Shown here: positions 8,171 through 16,209 of the stretch, one piece after another
How positions within the stretch are numbered: the stretch's first letter is position 1
How the letters are laid out: each line of letters starts with the position of its first letter
NCBI RefSeq assembly: GCF_024979315.1
Contig: NZ_JANLCK010000002.1
Span: forward strand, 1 to 64,000
Reading direction: 5' to 3'
Source: Herbiconiux oxytropis
GTDB lineage: Bacteria; Actinomycetota; Actinomycetes; Actinomycetales; Microbacteriaceae
Length of the DNA: 64,000 nucleotides
Notes under the pieces: model-generated
What the model saw: only the letters and a program-made list of their open reading frames with translations
Told to the model about the DNA's origin: nothing
Database searches by the model: none
Position numbers and translations under genes: made by a program

Positions 8171-9127
8171 GTCCTCGTCGCGCAGCGGCTCGAGGCGGGC
8201 CATGATCGACTCGCGCTCGTGCTCGAAGAACGGCGGCAGCATGAAGGCGCGGCCGAGCTCCTCGGGCGACTCGTCGCAGTCCCAGCCGCCCTCGTTGTGC
8301 GTCACGGCGAGCTCGAACAGCGCGCCACCCGGGGTGCGCACGTAGTGCGACTTGAAGTAGGTGCGGTCCTTGAGCTCCGAGATGTCGGTGTAGCCGGCGC
8401 CCTCGATGTCGAACTTCACCTCGTTCTGGTTCTCGAGGTTGTCGAGGTTCCAGGCGAAGTGGTGGTAGGCGCCGGAGCCGTAGCGCCAGGTGCCCTGCTC
8501 GTCGGTGCGGTTGCCGGTGAGCTCGATGAAGTTGCCCACGTCGGCGGTGCCCACGCGGTAACGGGCGCGGTCGCCCTCCTCCTCCACGGAACCCTCGGCG
8601 AAGAAGGCCTCCTGGCCGAACTCCACCATGCGGTCCTGGTCGAACACGTGGATGCCGACGCCGTAGATGCCGTGGATGGCGTTCTCGATGCCCACACCGT
8701 TGCCGGTGAAGCCCTCGCGGGGGTCGCCCTCCACCTCGATCAGCACGTACTCGATGCCGGAGGGGTGCCGGAGGTTGAGCCGACGGCCGCCGAACACGTC
8801 CTCGAACGTGCTCTCCACGTCGTGCTCCTTGAGCCGCTTCGACCAGAACTCGAGCGAACCGGTGGGCACCGAGAGCAGCACCTCGCGGGCCTGGTTGGTG
8901 CCGCGGATGCCGTAGAGGCCGGCCTGCGCCCACGGGAAGGTGGTGATCACGGCGGACGGATCGCCGTTGGCGTTCGAGTAGTAGAGGTGGTACACCGGCG
9001 TGCCGCCGTCGTAGAGCACCGTCTTCTTGATGAAACGCAGGCCGAGGACCCGCGTGTGGAAGTCGACATCCTCCTGCGCATGCCCTACCGAGAGGGTCAC
9101 GTGGTGGGAACCGGCGACATACGTCAT
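8168..9127 (-). CDS. VOC-family ring-cleaving dioxygenase (hydroquinone-type)
   Basis: A 319-residue two-domain vicinal-oxygen-chelate protein like the MhqO/LinE group, which cleaves (chloro)hydroquinones or related diphenols using Fe(II). Metal-ligand candidates are the His in GSHHVTLSVG at the N-terminus, His in YHHFAWNLDN in the second domain and Glu in GALFELAVTHN. Two GLGLRF/IHGIYGV-type VOC repeats are visible. A 42-bp gap separates it from the upstream lyase-like gene, and GAGATAAC lies before the ATG. The context (maleylacetate reductase, 3-oxoadipate CoA-transferase, thiolase) fits a hydroquinone to 3-oxoadipate route. The substrate is inferred. Confidence 0.85.
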   Translation of the reverse strand: MTYVAGSHHVTLSVGHAQEDVDFHTRVLGLRFIKKTVLYDGGTPVYHLYYSNANGDPSAVITTFPWAQAGLYGIRGTNQAREVLLSVPTGSLEFWSKRLKEHDVESTFEDVFGGRRLNLRHPSGIEYVLIEVEGDPREGFTGNGVGIENAIHGIYGVGIHVFDQDRMVEFGQEAFFAEGSVEEEGDRARYRVGTADVGNFIELTGNRTDEQGTWRYGSGAYHHFAWNLDNLENQNEVKFDIEGAGYTDISELKDRTYFKSHYVRTPGGALFELAVTHNEGGWDCDESPEELGRAFMLPPFFEHERESIMARLEPLRDED

Positions 9128-9169
9128 TGTTATCTCCTTGTTGGTCGTCTACTGCGGATGCCCGATGCT

Positions 9170-10012
9170 TTACTCCGTCGGGGCGGAGGGTTCTCTGTAG
9201 ACCGCGTTCCGGTCGACCTCGCGGTAGACCGTCGGCGCGACGGGGTGCTCGATCTCCTCGGCGAGGTGACCGAGGAGGCCGGCGGTGCGAGCGAGCAGCG
9301 CGAAGCCGCGCAGGAGCTCGACCGGCAGACCGGCGTCGGCGAGGGCGGCGCCGGCGACGCCGGCTCCGTTCAGCGGGAGGGTGCGGCCGAGGACGTCGGG
9401 GTGCACACGGCCGACGGCCTCGAACAGCTCCAGATAGGGGCCCTTGACCCCGGCCTCGGCGGCGATCCCGATGATCACGGGGGTGCGGGGGTCGCCCTGC
9501 TTGTGCACCGGATGACCGAGCCCTGGCACCTTGCCGCCGGTCGCAGCCGTCGCGGTGATCGCGGCACGAGCCGCGTCGTCCCAGTCGGCGCTGGTGAAGG
9601 CGCTCGTGTCGCCGAGGGTCGACAGCACGCCTTGGAGGTAGAGCCCCGTGTCCTCGGTCACGCCGAGGAAGCGGGATCCGCCGCCCAGGAGGCCCGCCGC
9701 GAGGGCGCCCTGCAGCGAGTCGGGAGCGCTGTAGTAGGTCAGGCGCGCGGCGATCGCGGTGGGGGTGAAGCCGTGGTCGGCGAGCGAGACGAGCACCGCC
9801 TCGAACACGCGGAGCTGACCGGGCGTGGGACGACGGCGGGCCACCAGGAGGTAGGCGAGCTCGCCGAAGCCGATCTGCCCGATGAGGTCGCCGGCCAGGT
9901 CGTGGCCGAGGAGCGAGATGGAGTCGGCGTCGCTCGTGCCGATGCTCGTGGGGTACTCGGGCCGGTCGGGGCGGTCGTGGTCGGGCTGGTCGCGGTCGGG
10001 GCGTTCAGGCAT
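9170..10012 (-). CDS. Citrate synthase-like protein (citryl-CoA lyase type)
   Basis: A 280-residue protein of the citrate-synthase/citryl-CoA-lyase superfamily, shorter than true citrate synthase (about 370-430). The diagnostic segment PGLGHPVHKQGDPR includes the catalytic His. IGFGELAYLL and AHLAEEIEHP-type helices are also visible. The first 19 residues are a low-complexity Pro/Asp/Arg repeat (PERPDRDQPDHDRPDRPEY). It overlaps the CaiB-type CoA-transferase by 8 bases, so the two probably act in sequence: CoA activation of an acid, then carbon-carbon cleavage. The acid is unknown. Confidence 0.8.
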   Translation of the reverse strand: MPERPDRDQPDHDRPDRPEYPTSIGTSDADSISLLGHDLAGDLIGQIGFGELAYLLVARRRPTPGQLRVFEAVLVSLADHGFTPTAIAARLTYYSAPDSLQGALAAGLLGGGSRFLGVTEDTGLYLQGVLSTLGDTSAFTSADWDDAARAAITATAATGGKVPGLGHPVHKQGDPRTPVIIGIAAEAGVKGPYLELFEAVGRVHPDVLGRTLPLNGAGVAGAALADAGLPVELLRGFALLARTAGLLGHLAEEIEHPVAPTVYREVDRNAVYREPSAPTE

Positions 10013-11255
10013 GAGGGGCCACCTCCTCGGTCAGCCAGGCGCGCACGGCGTCGTCGTGCTCGCCGAGGGCGGGTGGCGCAGCCGCGTGGCGCGCCGGGGT
10101 GCGCGAGAACGCGATGGGGTTGCGGATGACGGGCACGGCCCGCTCGCCGTCGCCCACGGTCACGACCGGATCGAGACCGAGGCGCTCGGCGAGGGCGATC
10201 CCGCCGTCGATCGTGTTGATGGGCCCGCACGGCACACCGGCCGCGGTGAGCCGCTCGAACCAGTCGGCGACGGTGCGCTCGGCGAGGGCCCCGACGAGCA
10301 GCGGCCGGAGCTCGGCACGGTTGCGGTTGCGGTCCTCGGTGCGGGCGAAACGAGGGTCGTCGGCGAGCGCGGGAAGACCGAGGGCGGTGGCGAGCCGGCC
10401 GAACTGGCCATCGTTGGCGGCCACGACGATGAGCTCGCCATCCTGGGCCGGCAGCGGCTCGTAGGGGAACAGGCTCGGATGCGCGTTGCCCATGCGGAAC
10501 GGCACGGTGCCGGCCGCCACCACGGTCGAACTGTGGTTCGCCATGGCCGCGAGAGCCGTGGAGAGCAGGTTGACCTCGACATGCTGGCCCTCGCCGTGCT
10601 GGCCCTCGCCGTGCCGCCCGTCGCCGTGCTCGCGACCGCCGGTGCTGTCGCGATGGCGGAGGGCGGCGAGGATGCCGACGACCGCGTTCATGCCGGTCAT
10701 CACGTCGAACACCGAGACGCCGCTGCGGTAGGCGGGGCCGTCGGCGTCGCCCGTGAGACTCATGAGGCCCGAGGCGGCCTGCACGATGAGGTCGTAGCCG
10801 GGGAGGGCGGCGCCGCCCTCGGTGCCGAAGCCGCTGATGGAGGCGTAGACGACTCCCGGGTTGGTGGCGGCCACGGAGTCGTAGTCGAGGCCGAAGCGGG
10901 CGAGGCCGCCCGGCCTGAAGTTCTCGATCACCACGTCGGCCCTCCGCGCGAGCTCTTGGGCGAGGGCGCGATCGGAGTCGTCGCCGAAGTCGAGCACCAC
11001 GCTGCTCTTGCCGCGGTTGACGCCGAGGTAGTAGGTGGAGACGCCGTCGCGCTCGGGCGGGGCCCAGGATCGGGTCTCGTCGCCGGCCGGACTCTCGACC
11101 TTCACCACGTGCGCGCCGAGGTCGGCGAGCAGCTGGGTGGCGTAGGGGCCCGCGAGCACGCGGGAGAAGTCGGCGACCAGGATGCCGTCGAGAGCCCCGG
11201 GCGCAGGGGCACCACCCTCCCCGGGCAGGCCGGGCCGGCTGTCCTGCGCGGTCAC
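10005..11255 (-). CDS. CaiB/BaiF-family (class III) CoA-transferase
   Basis: A 416-residue CoA-transferase of the CaiB/BaiF type, which moves CoA to a carboxylic acid through an aspartyl-CoA thioester. It has VADFSRVLAGPYATQLLADLGA at the N-terminus, NRGKSSVVLDF, VVIENFRPG, SGFGTEG and PGYDLIVQAASGLMS with the candidate catalytic Asp. Before the conserved EVNLL segment an insertion of HGEGQ repeats is encoded by 15-bp tandem units. It starts at GTG and overlaps the IclR gene (GTGA) and the lyase-like gene. It is not needed for the 3-oxoadipate route, so it marks a side branch. Confidence 0.88.
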   Translation of the reverse strand: MTAQDSRPGLPGEGGAPAPGALDGILVADFSRVLAGPYATQLLADLGAHVVKVESPAGDETRSWAPPERDGVSTYYLGVNRGKSSVVLDFGDDSDRALAQELARRADVVIENFRPGGLARFGLDYDSVAATNPGVVYASISGFGTEGGAALPGYDLIVQAASGLMSLTGDADGPAYRSGVSVFDVMTGMNAVVGILAALRHRDSTGGREHGDGRHGEGQHGEGQHVEVNLLSTALAAMANHSSTVVAAGTVPFRMGNAHPSLFPYEPLPAQDGELIVVAANDGQFGRLATALGLPALADDPRFARTEDRNRNRAELRPLLVGALAERTVADWFERLTAAGVPCGPINTIDGGIALAERLGLDPVVTVGDGERAVPVIRNPIAFSRTPARHAAAPPALGEHDDAVRAWLTEEVAPHA

Positions 11256-12109
11256 CGTCGCCTCCCCAGACGCGTGAGCTCGAGGTCGGCCCCGATGGCG
11301 TCGGCCGCCGCCACGAGGGCGGGCGCGAAGTCGGCTTCGATCCGCTCGATCGTGGCCGCGCCGACCGTGGTCGAGACGTTGATGGCGGCGACCACGCGGC
11401 CGTTCCGGCGCACCGGCGCGGCGATCGAGCGGAGCCCCACCTCGAGCTCCTGGTCGACGGCGGCCCAGCCGCGCTCGCGAACCACAGCGATCTCGGTGCG
11501 CAGCACCTCGCGATCCGTGAGCGTCCTCGGCGTGAGGCCCACGGGCTGCACGGCGTCGAGCAGTCGGTCGAGCTCGGGCTCGGGAAGGCTCGCGAGCAGC
11601 ACGCGGCCCATGGAGGTCGCGTAGGCGGGAAAGCGCGTGCCGACGGTGATGGCCACCGCCATGATGCGCCGGACGGGCACGCGGGCCACGTAGACGATGT
11701 CGCCGCCGTCGAGCACCGAGGCCGAGGTCGACTCGCCGAGCTCGTGGGCGAGCTGCTCGAGGTGCGGCTGCGCGACCTCGGGCAGGGTGAGCGCGCTGAG
11801 GTAGCCGAAGCCGAGCTCGAGCACGCGGGGAGTGAGCGAGAACTGCTTGCCGTCGGTGCGCACGTAGCCGAGCTCCACGAGGGTGAGGAGGAACCGGCGG
11901 GCGGTGGCCCGCGTGAGTCCGGTGCCCCGAGCGACGTCGCTGAGCGTCTGCACGGGCAGCTCGGCGGTGAACGCCTTGATCACCTCGAGGCCGCGCGCCA
12001 GCGACTGCACGAACTGCTCCCCCGGCACGCGCGCGCTCCCGTCACCCGCCGCCTCAGCCGCAGCGGCAGTGGCGCGGTCGGCACCGGCCGCCGCCTCCAC
12101 GGCGCTCAT
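11252..12109 (-). CDS. IclR-family transcriptional regulator (PcaR/PobR type)
   Basis: A 285-residue regulator. After a 30-residue Ala-rich leader comes EQFVQSLARGLEVIKAF, the N-terminal winged helix-turn-helix (TLSDVARGTGLTRATARRFL), and the C-terminal effector domain with VAITVGTRFPAYATSMGRVLLA and VDQELEVGLRSIAAPVR. This pattern is closest to the protocatechuate/3-oxoadipate regulators PcaR, PcaU and PobR. It sits in the middle of the operon, sharing ATGA with thiolase upstream and GTGA with CaiB downstream, so it is made with the enzymes it probably controls. Inverted repeats at 14708-14747 are candidate sites. Confidence 0.9.
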   Translation of the reverse strand: MSAVEAAAGADRATAAAAEAAGDGSARVPGEQFVQSLARGLEVIKAFTAELPVQTLSDVARGTGLTRATARRFLLTLVELGYVRTDGKQFSLTPRVLELGFGYLSALTLPEVAQPHLEQLAHELGESTSASVLDGGDIVYVARVPVRRIMAVAITVGTRFPAYATSMGRVLLASLPEPELDRLLDAVQPVGLTPRTLTDREVLRTEIAVVRERGWAAVDQELEVGLRSIAAPVRRNGRVVAAINVSTTVGAATIERIEADFAPALVAAADAIGADLELTRLGRRR

Positions 12110-13278
12110 CGCTCGAGCACCACGGCGAGGCCCTGGCCCACGCCGATGCAGATGGCGGCCACGGCGACCCCGCCGCCGCGCCGCGTGAGCTCGTGGGCGG
12201 CGTGGCCGATGATCCGGCCGCCGGATGCGCCGAGCGGGTGACCGATGGCGATCGCACCGCCGTGGATGTTGACCTTCGCGGGATCGAGCTCGGGCCACAG
12301 CTTCAGACACGCGAGCGACTGCGCGGCGAAGGCCTCGTTGAGCTCCACCACGTCGACGTCGGCCCAGGTCTTCCCCGCGTTCGCGAGCGCTCGGTTCGCG
12401 GCCTCGACGGGCCCGATGCCGAACATGTCCGGATCGACCGCCGCCATCCCGCGCCCGATGATGCGGGCGAGCGGCTCGGCGTCGATGGGCGCAGCCTCCG
12501 CCCCCACGATCACCATCGAGGCGCCGTCGTTCAGCGGCGACGCGTTGCCGGCGGTGATGGTGCCCTCGGGCCGGAACGCCGGCTTCAACCCGGCGAGCGA
12601 CTCCACGGTCGAGTCGGGGCGGATGCCCTCGTCGCGGGTGAGGTCGACTCCGGGCACGGCGACGATCTCGCCGTCGTACATCCCGGCGTCCCAGGCGGCC
12701 GCGGCCGCCACGTGGCTCGCCGCAGCGAACTCGTCCTGCTCCTCGCGGGTGATGCCGTGCTTCTCGGCCAGGAGCTCGTTCGACTCGCCGAGGGAGATCG
12801 TCCACTCCTTCGGCATCCGCCTGTTGACGAGCCGCCAGCCGAGGGTCGTGGAGTGCAGGGTCTCGTTGCCGGCGGGGTAGGCGCGCTCGGGCTTCTGCAG
12901 CACCCACGGCGCCCGGCTCATCGACTCCACGCCGCCCGCGAGCACGAGGCGCGCGTCGCCGGACTCGATGGCACGGCTGGCATCCATGACGGCCTGCACG
13001 CTCGAACCGCAGAGCCGGTTGACGGTCACGCCGGGCACCGAGGTGGGGAGCCCGGCGAGCAGCACGGCCATGCGCGCCACGTCGCGGTTGTCCTCACCGG
13101 CCTGGTTGGCGGCTCCCGCCACGACGTCGTCGATGAGCGCGGGGTCGAGCTCCGGATGCCGGTCGAGCACACCGCGCACCACCGTCGCCAGCAGGTCGTC
13201 GGGCCGCACGCCCGCGAGAGCCTTGCCGAACCGGCCGAACGGCGTGCGCACGGCGTCGTAGACGAAACTCGCGGTCAT
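12106..13278 (-). CDS. pcaF: 3-oxoadipyl-CoA thiolase
   Basis: A 390-residue thiolase that splits 3-oxoadipyl-CoA into succinyl-CoA and acetyl-CoA. It has the acyl-accepting Cys in TVNRLCGSSVQAV (about residue 90), NEAFAAQ, the catalytic His in GGAIAIGHPLGASG, and the C-terminal Cys in AAICIGVGQG. The ATG at 13278 overlaps the stop of the CoA-transferase beta subunit (ATGA). The order CoA-transferase A, B, then thiolase matches pca/lin lower pathways. A broader acetyl-CoA acetyltransferase role is possible, but context favours 3-oxoadipyl-CoA. Confidence 0.9.
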   Translation of the reverse strand: MTASFVYDAVRTPFGRFGKALAGVRPDDLLATVVRGVLDRHPELDPALIDDVVAGAANQAGEDNRDVARMAVLLAGLPTSVPGVTVNRLCGSSVQAVMDASRAIESGDARLVLAGGVESMSRAPWVLQKPERAYPAGNETLHSTTLGWRLVNRRMPKEWTISLGESNELLAEKHGITREEQDEFAAASHVAAAAAWDAGMYDGEIVAVPGVDLTRDEGIRPDSTVESLAGLKPAFRPEGTITAGNASPLNDGASMVIVGAEAAPIDAEPLARIIGRGMAAVDPDMFGIGPVEAANRALANAGKTWADVDVVELNEAFAAQSLACLKLWPELDPAKVNIHGGAIAIGHPLGASGGRIIGHAAHELTRRGGGVAVAAICIGVGQGLAVVLER

Positions 13279-13991
13279 GATCGCATCCCCTCGGTCTCGT
13301 CGCTGCCCGTCGCATCCCGCAGCCACAGCCCCGTGAGCTCCTGCAGCTCATCGAGGGTGGTGTCGCCGAAGAGCTCGCTCACGGCGAACCCGTCGGCGAT
13401 CACATCGAACACCGCGCGGTCGGTGTAGACCCGGCTGACGCACGCGACGCCGGTCAGCGGATAGGTGCACGCTGCCACGAGCTTGGACGCACCGTCCCGA
13501 GTGAGCAGATCCGTCATCACCCACACGCTCTTCGCGCCGATCGCGAGGTCCATCGCGCCGCCGACCGCGGGGATCGCCCCGGGTGCACCGGTGTGCCAGT
13601 TCGCGAGGTCGCCGCGCTCGGAGACCTGGAAGGCGCCGAGCACGCAGATGTCGAGGTGTCCGCCGCGCATCATGCCGAACGAATCGGCGTGGTGGAAGTA
13701 CGAGGCGCCCGGCAGCTCGGTCACGGGCTGCTTGCCCGCGTTCATGAGGTCGGGGTCGACGAGGCCGGGCTCGGGAGCCGGCCCCATGCCGAGCATCCCG
13801 TTCTCGGTGTGCAGGATGACCTCGAGCCCCGCGGGCAGCGCGTCGGCGATGAGAGTCGGTGCTCCGATGCCGAGGTTCACGATCGCGCCCTCGGGGATGT
13901 CCTGCGCGATCCGGGCCGCAAGGGCGCGACGGTCGAGGGCGCCGCGGTTCGGGGCGCTGGGGTTCGGGGCGCTGGGGTCGAGGCCGCTCAT
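13275..13991 (-). CDS. pcaJ: 3-oxoadipate CoA-transferase subunit B
   Basis: A 238-residue beta subunit of class I CoA-transferase, which forms 3-oxoadipyl-CoA from succinyl-CoA. It has the catalytic Glu in LHTENGMLGMGP (about residue 65), NLGIGAPTLIAD, MNAGKQPVTELPG, and GAMDLAIGAKSVWV. The N-terminus carries a doubled PSAPN unit from a 15-bp tandem DNA repeat and seems dispensable. The ATG at 13991 overlaps the alpha subunit stop by ATGA and the gene overlaps thiolase downstream by ATGA. The scoB-type 3-oxoacid activity cannot be excluded, but neighbours fit 3-oxoadipate. Confidence 0.9.
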   Translation of the reverse strand: MSGLDPSAPNPSAPNRGALDRRALAARIAQDIPEGAIVNLGIGAPTLIADALPAGLEVILHTENGMLGMGPAPEPGLVDPDLMNAGKQPVTELPGASYFHHADSFGMMRGGHLDICVLGAFQVSERGDLANWHTGAPGAIPAVGGAMDLAIGAKSVWVMTDLLTRDGASKLVAACTYPLTGVACVSRVYTDRAVFDVIADGFAVSELFGDTTLDELQELTGLWLRDATGSDETEGMRS

Positions 13992-14695
13992 GCGGGTGCT
14001 CCCACGAACTCGCCGGCGCGGAGCCAGGGCCGCTCCCCCACCTCGACGACGCGGTCGACGAAGATGCCCGGAGTCACGACGGCCTCGGGGTCGAGGGCGC
14101 CGAGTTCCACGACCTCGTCGACCTGCACGACGGTGGTGCGCGCCGCCGCGGCCATCAGCGGGCCGAAGTTGCGCGCGGTGCGGCGGTAGACGAGGTTGCC
14201 CCACCGGTCGGCCCGATAGGCCGAGATGAGCGCGACGTCGGCCCGCAGCGGGTACTCGAGGATGTAGTCGCGCCCGTCGATGGTGCGGGCCTCCTTGCCT
14301 TCGGACACGGTGGTGCCGACGCCGGTGGGCGTGAAGAACGCGCCGATCCCGGCTCCGGCGGCACGGATGCGCTCGGCGAGGTTCCCCTGCGGCACGAGTT
14401 CGAGCTCCACCTCGCCGGCGCGGTAGGCGGCGTCGAAGGCGTGCGAATCGGCCTGGCGGGGGAAGGAGCACACGACGCGGCGCACCCGGCCGGCGGTGAT
14501 GAGGGCCGCGATGCCGGTGTCGCCGTTGCCGGCGTTGTTGCTCACGATCGTGAGATCCGAGGCGCCCTGGGCGATGAGGGCGTCGATGAGCTCCACAGGC
14601 TGGCCGGCGGCGCCGAAGCCGCCGATCATGACGGTCGCGCCGTCGCCCACGTCGGCGATCGCCTCGCTCGCATCGGCTCTCAGCTTTGAGATCAC
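13988..14695 (-). CDS. pcaI: 3-oxoadipate CoA-transferase subunit A
   Basis: A 235-residue alpha subunit paired with the next gene. It has the CoA-binding glycine loop VMIGGFGAAGQPVELIDAL, LTIVSNNAGNGDTGIAALI, ELVPQGNLAERIRAAGAG, PTGVGTTVSEGKE, and YRRTARNFGPLMA. GTG at 14695 was preferred because GAGG lies 5 bases before it; the in-frame GTG at 14701 abuts the same GAGG with no spacing. It is the first gene of the operon and overlaps subunit B by ATGA. Upstream inverted repeats are likely operators for the IclR regulator of this operon. Confidence 0.88.
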   Translation of the reverse strand: MISKLRADASEAIADVGDGATVMIGGFGAAGQPVELIDALIAQGASDLTIVSNNAGNGDTGIAALITAGRVRRVVCSFPRQADSHAFDAAYRAGEVELELVPQGNLAERIRAAGAGIGAFFTPTGVGTTVSEGKEARTIDGRDYILEYPLRADVALISAYRADRWGNLVYRRTARNFGPLMAAAARTTVVQVDEVVELGALDPEAVVTPGIFVDRVVEVGERPWLRAGEFVGAPA

Positions 14696-14701
14696 AGCCA
14701 C

Positions 14702-14765
14702 CTCGAAGTGTTCGTCATGCGAACACTCGTACGCATGTTGACAACATAGTTATACACGTTGCAAC
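14702..14765 (-). promoter_or_regulatory. Operon leader with two inverted repeats (IclR operator candidates)
   Basis: Upstream of pcaI lie a perfect 19-bp inverted repeat GTGTTCG-TCATG-CGAACAC (14708-14726), a second one ATGTTG-A-CAACAT (14735-14747), and the palindrome GTTGCAAC (14758-14765). A -10-like TATAAC on the minus strand falls at 14749-14754. The sequence here is distinctly AT-richer than the neighbouring genes. Binding by the operon's IclR protein is inferred. A weak hairpin GGCGC-N7-GCGCC at 14792-14808 may end the upstream DUF445 transcript. Confidence 0.6.
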
Positions 14766-14875
14766 AAAAATCAAGAGTGGTCACGAATCCCGGCGCCCGG
14801 GTAGCGCCATCGGTCCAATCCCCGCGCCAGCCACACGACGACCCTGTTCGGCAGTCGCCGCCTGCAGCAGCGCGC

Positions 14876-16168
14876 TCAGGCGAGAAGGGCGTGCACGGCC
14901 GTCGCGATCGCGAAGATGCCGACGCCGGCGATGGCGCCGACCACGGTGCCGTTGATGCGGATGAACTGCAGGTCGCGGCCCACCTGCAGCTCGATCTTCT
15001 CGGTGGTCTCGCGGGCGTCCCAGCGCTTCACCGTGTCGCTGATCACCGAGGCGAGATCGTGCCGGTACTTCTGCACCGCGTACCCCGCCGCATCGGCGAT
15101 CCAGGCGTCGATCTTGGCCGCGAGCGTGCGATCGCCCGAGAGCCGCACGCCGAGGTCGACCAGCGTCGAGGTCACCGACGACCGCAGCGGGCTCGCAGGG
15201 TCGGCCAGCGACTCCCCGAGGGTCGTCTTGACCGCCTCCCAGAGCTGACCGGCAAAGGAGCGCAGCCGTGGACTCTCGAGGAACTCGGCCTTCATCTCCT
15301 CGACCCGCTCGCCCATCTCGGGGTCGTGCTGCAGCCGATCCGTGAGGTCGACCAGGTAGCCGTCGATCGCCACCCGCAGCGGATGCTCGGGATCCTCGCG
15401 CACCGCGTTCAGCACGCCGATCAGCTCCCGGTGGGCGCGCTCGTCGGCGAGGTCGCGCGCGAAACCGGGAACCCAGCGCGGCAGGCGGCCGGAGACGGCC
15501 TCGCCGAGCGCATCCGGATGCGCCGTCAGCCAGGTCTCCGCCGCATCGACGAGGGCGTCGACGATGGCGCGCTGCTGGTCGGCGGCCACGAGCTCGGCCC
15601 CCACCCGGCCGAGCGCGGGCGCCCACTCGCGGTCGAACAGGTGCTCGCGGGCGAGCCGCTCGATGAGGGTCTCGACGTCGTCGTCGCCGAGGAAGCGGAG
15701 CAGGCCCTGCGCCATCACGGCGCCCTCGGAGCTCGCGCGCTCCGCGTTCACCGGATCGGAGAGCCAGGCCCCCAGCCGGTCGGCCACGCTGAAGGTGGCG
15801 AGCTTGCTGCGCACCACCTCGTCGGAGAGGAAGTTCTGCTCCACGAATTCGCCGAGGCTCTCGCCGATCTCGTCTTTGCGGTTCGGGATGATCGCCGTGT
15901 GCGGGATGCGCAAGCCGAGCGGATGCCGGAACAGCGCAGTCACCGCGAACCAGTCCGCGAGGGCGCCCACCATCGCGCCCTCGGCCGCGGCCCGCACGAA
16001 GGCCAGCCACGGGTACCGATCCTGGAGAGCGAAGGCGACCGCGAACACGATCGCCGAGAGCACGAGGAGCGAGGTCGCGATCAGCTTCATGCGCCGGAGC
16101 CCGGCGCGGCGCTCGAGGTCGGCCTCGGTGAGGAGGGAGTCTCGCGTGGTGGTGGTCATCGTTCCCAT
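14876..16168 (-). CDS. DUF445-family membrane protein
   Basis: A 430-residue protein of the DUF445 (YheB/YjiN-like) family. An N-terminal membrane helix (IATSLLVLSAIVFAVAFAL) is followed by the family hallmark AAAEGAMVGALADWFAVTALFRHPLGL and then IPHTAIIPNRKDEIGESLGEFV. A long helical, charged region and a C-terminal membrane helix (GAIAGVGIFAIATAVHALL) complete it. The biochemical role of the family is unknown. The start could be ATG 16168 or ATG 16159, three codons later. It appears unrelated to the catabolic genes on either side. Confidence 0.9.
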   Translation of the reverse strand: MGTMTTTTRDSLLTEADLERRAGLRRMKLIATSLLVLSAIVFAVAFALQDRYPWLAFVRAAAEGAMVGALADWFAVTALFRHPLGLRIPHTAIIPNRKDEIGESLGEFVEQNFLSDEVVRSKLATFSVADRLGAWLSDPVNAERASSEGAVMAQGLLRFLGDDDVETLIERLAREHLFDREWAPALGRVGAELVAADQQRAIVDALVDAAETWLTAHPDALGEAVSGRLPRWVPGFARDLADERAHRELIGVLNAVREDPEHPLRVAIDGYLVDLTDRLQHDPEMGERVEEMKAEFLESPRLRSFAGQLWEAVKTTLGESLADPASPLRSSVTSTLVDLGVRLSGDRTLAAKIDAWIADAAGYAVQKYRHDLASVISDTVKRWDARETTEKIELQVGRDLQFIRINGTVVGAIAGVGIFAIATAVHALLA

Positions 16169-16209
16169 CCTGGACCCCCGGCTCGTCGTCGGCGAGATGT
16201 CGTCACCGA

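Noticed and set aside
8123-10129. A 668-codon open frame on the plus strand
   Set aside because: It is antisense to the dioxygenase, lyase-like and CaiB genes, its translation is Val/Glu/His/Arg-rich with no domain, and such shadows are expected at this GC content.
11252-12907. A 551-codon frame containing the IclR regulator
   Set aside because: The first 266 codons are Arg-rich and antisense-like within the thiolase gene; the ATGA overlap at 12109 gives a normal IclR protein.
14876-16168. DUF445 gene as part of the hydroquinone operon
   Set aside because: A 174-bp gap with a probable promoter, operators and a weak hairpin separates them, and no functional link is known.
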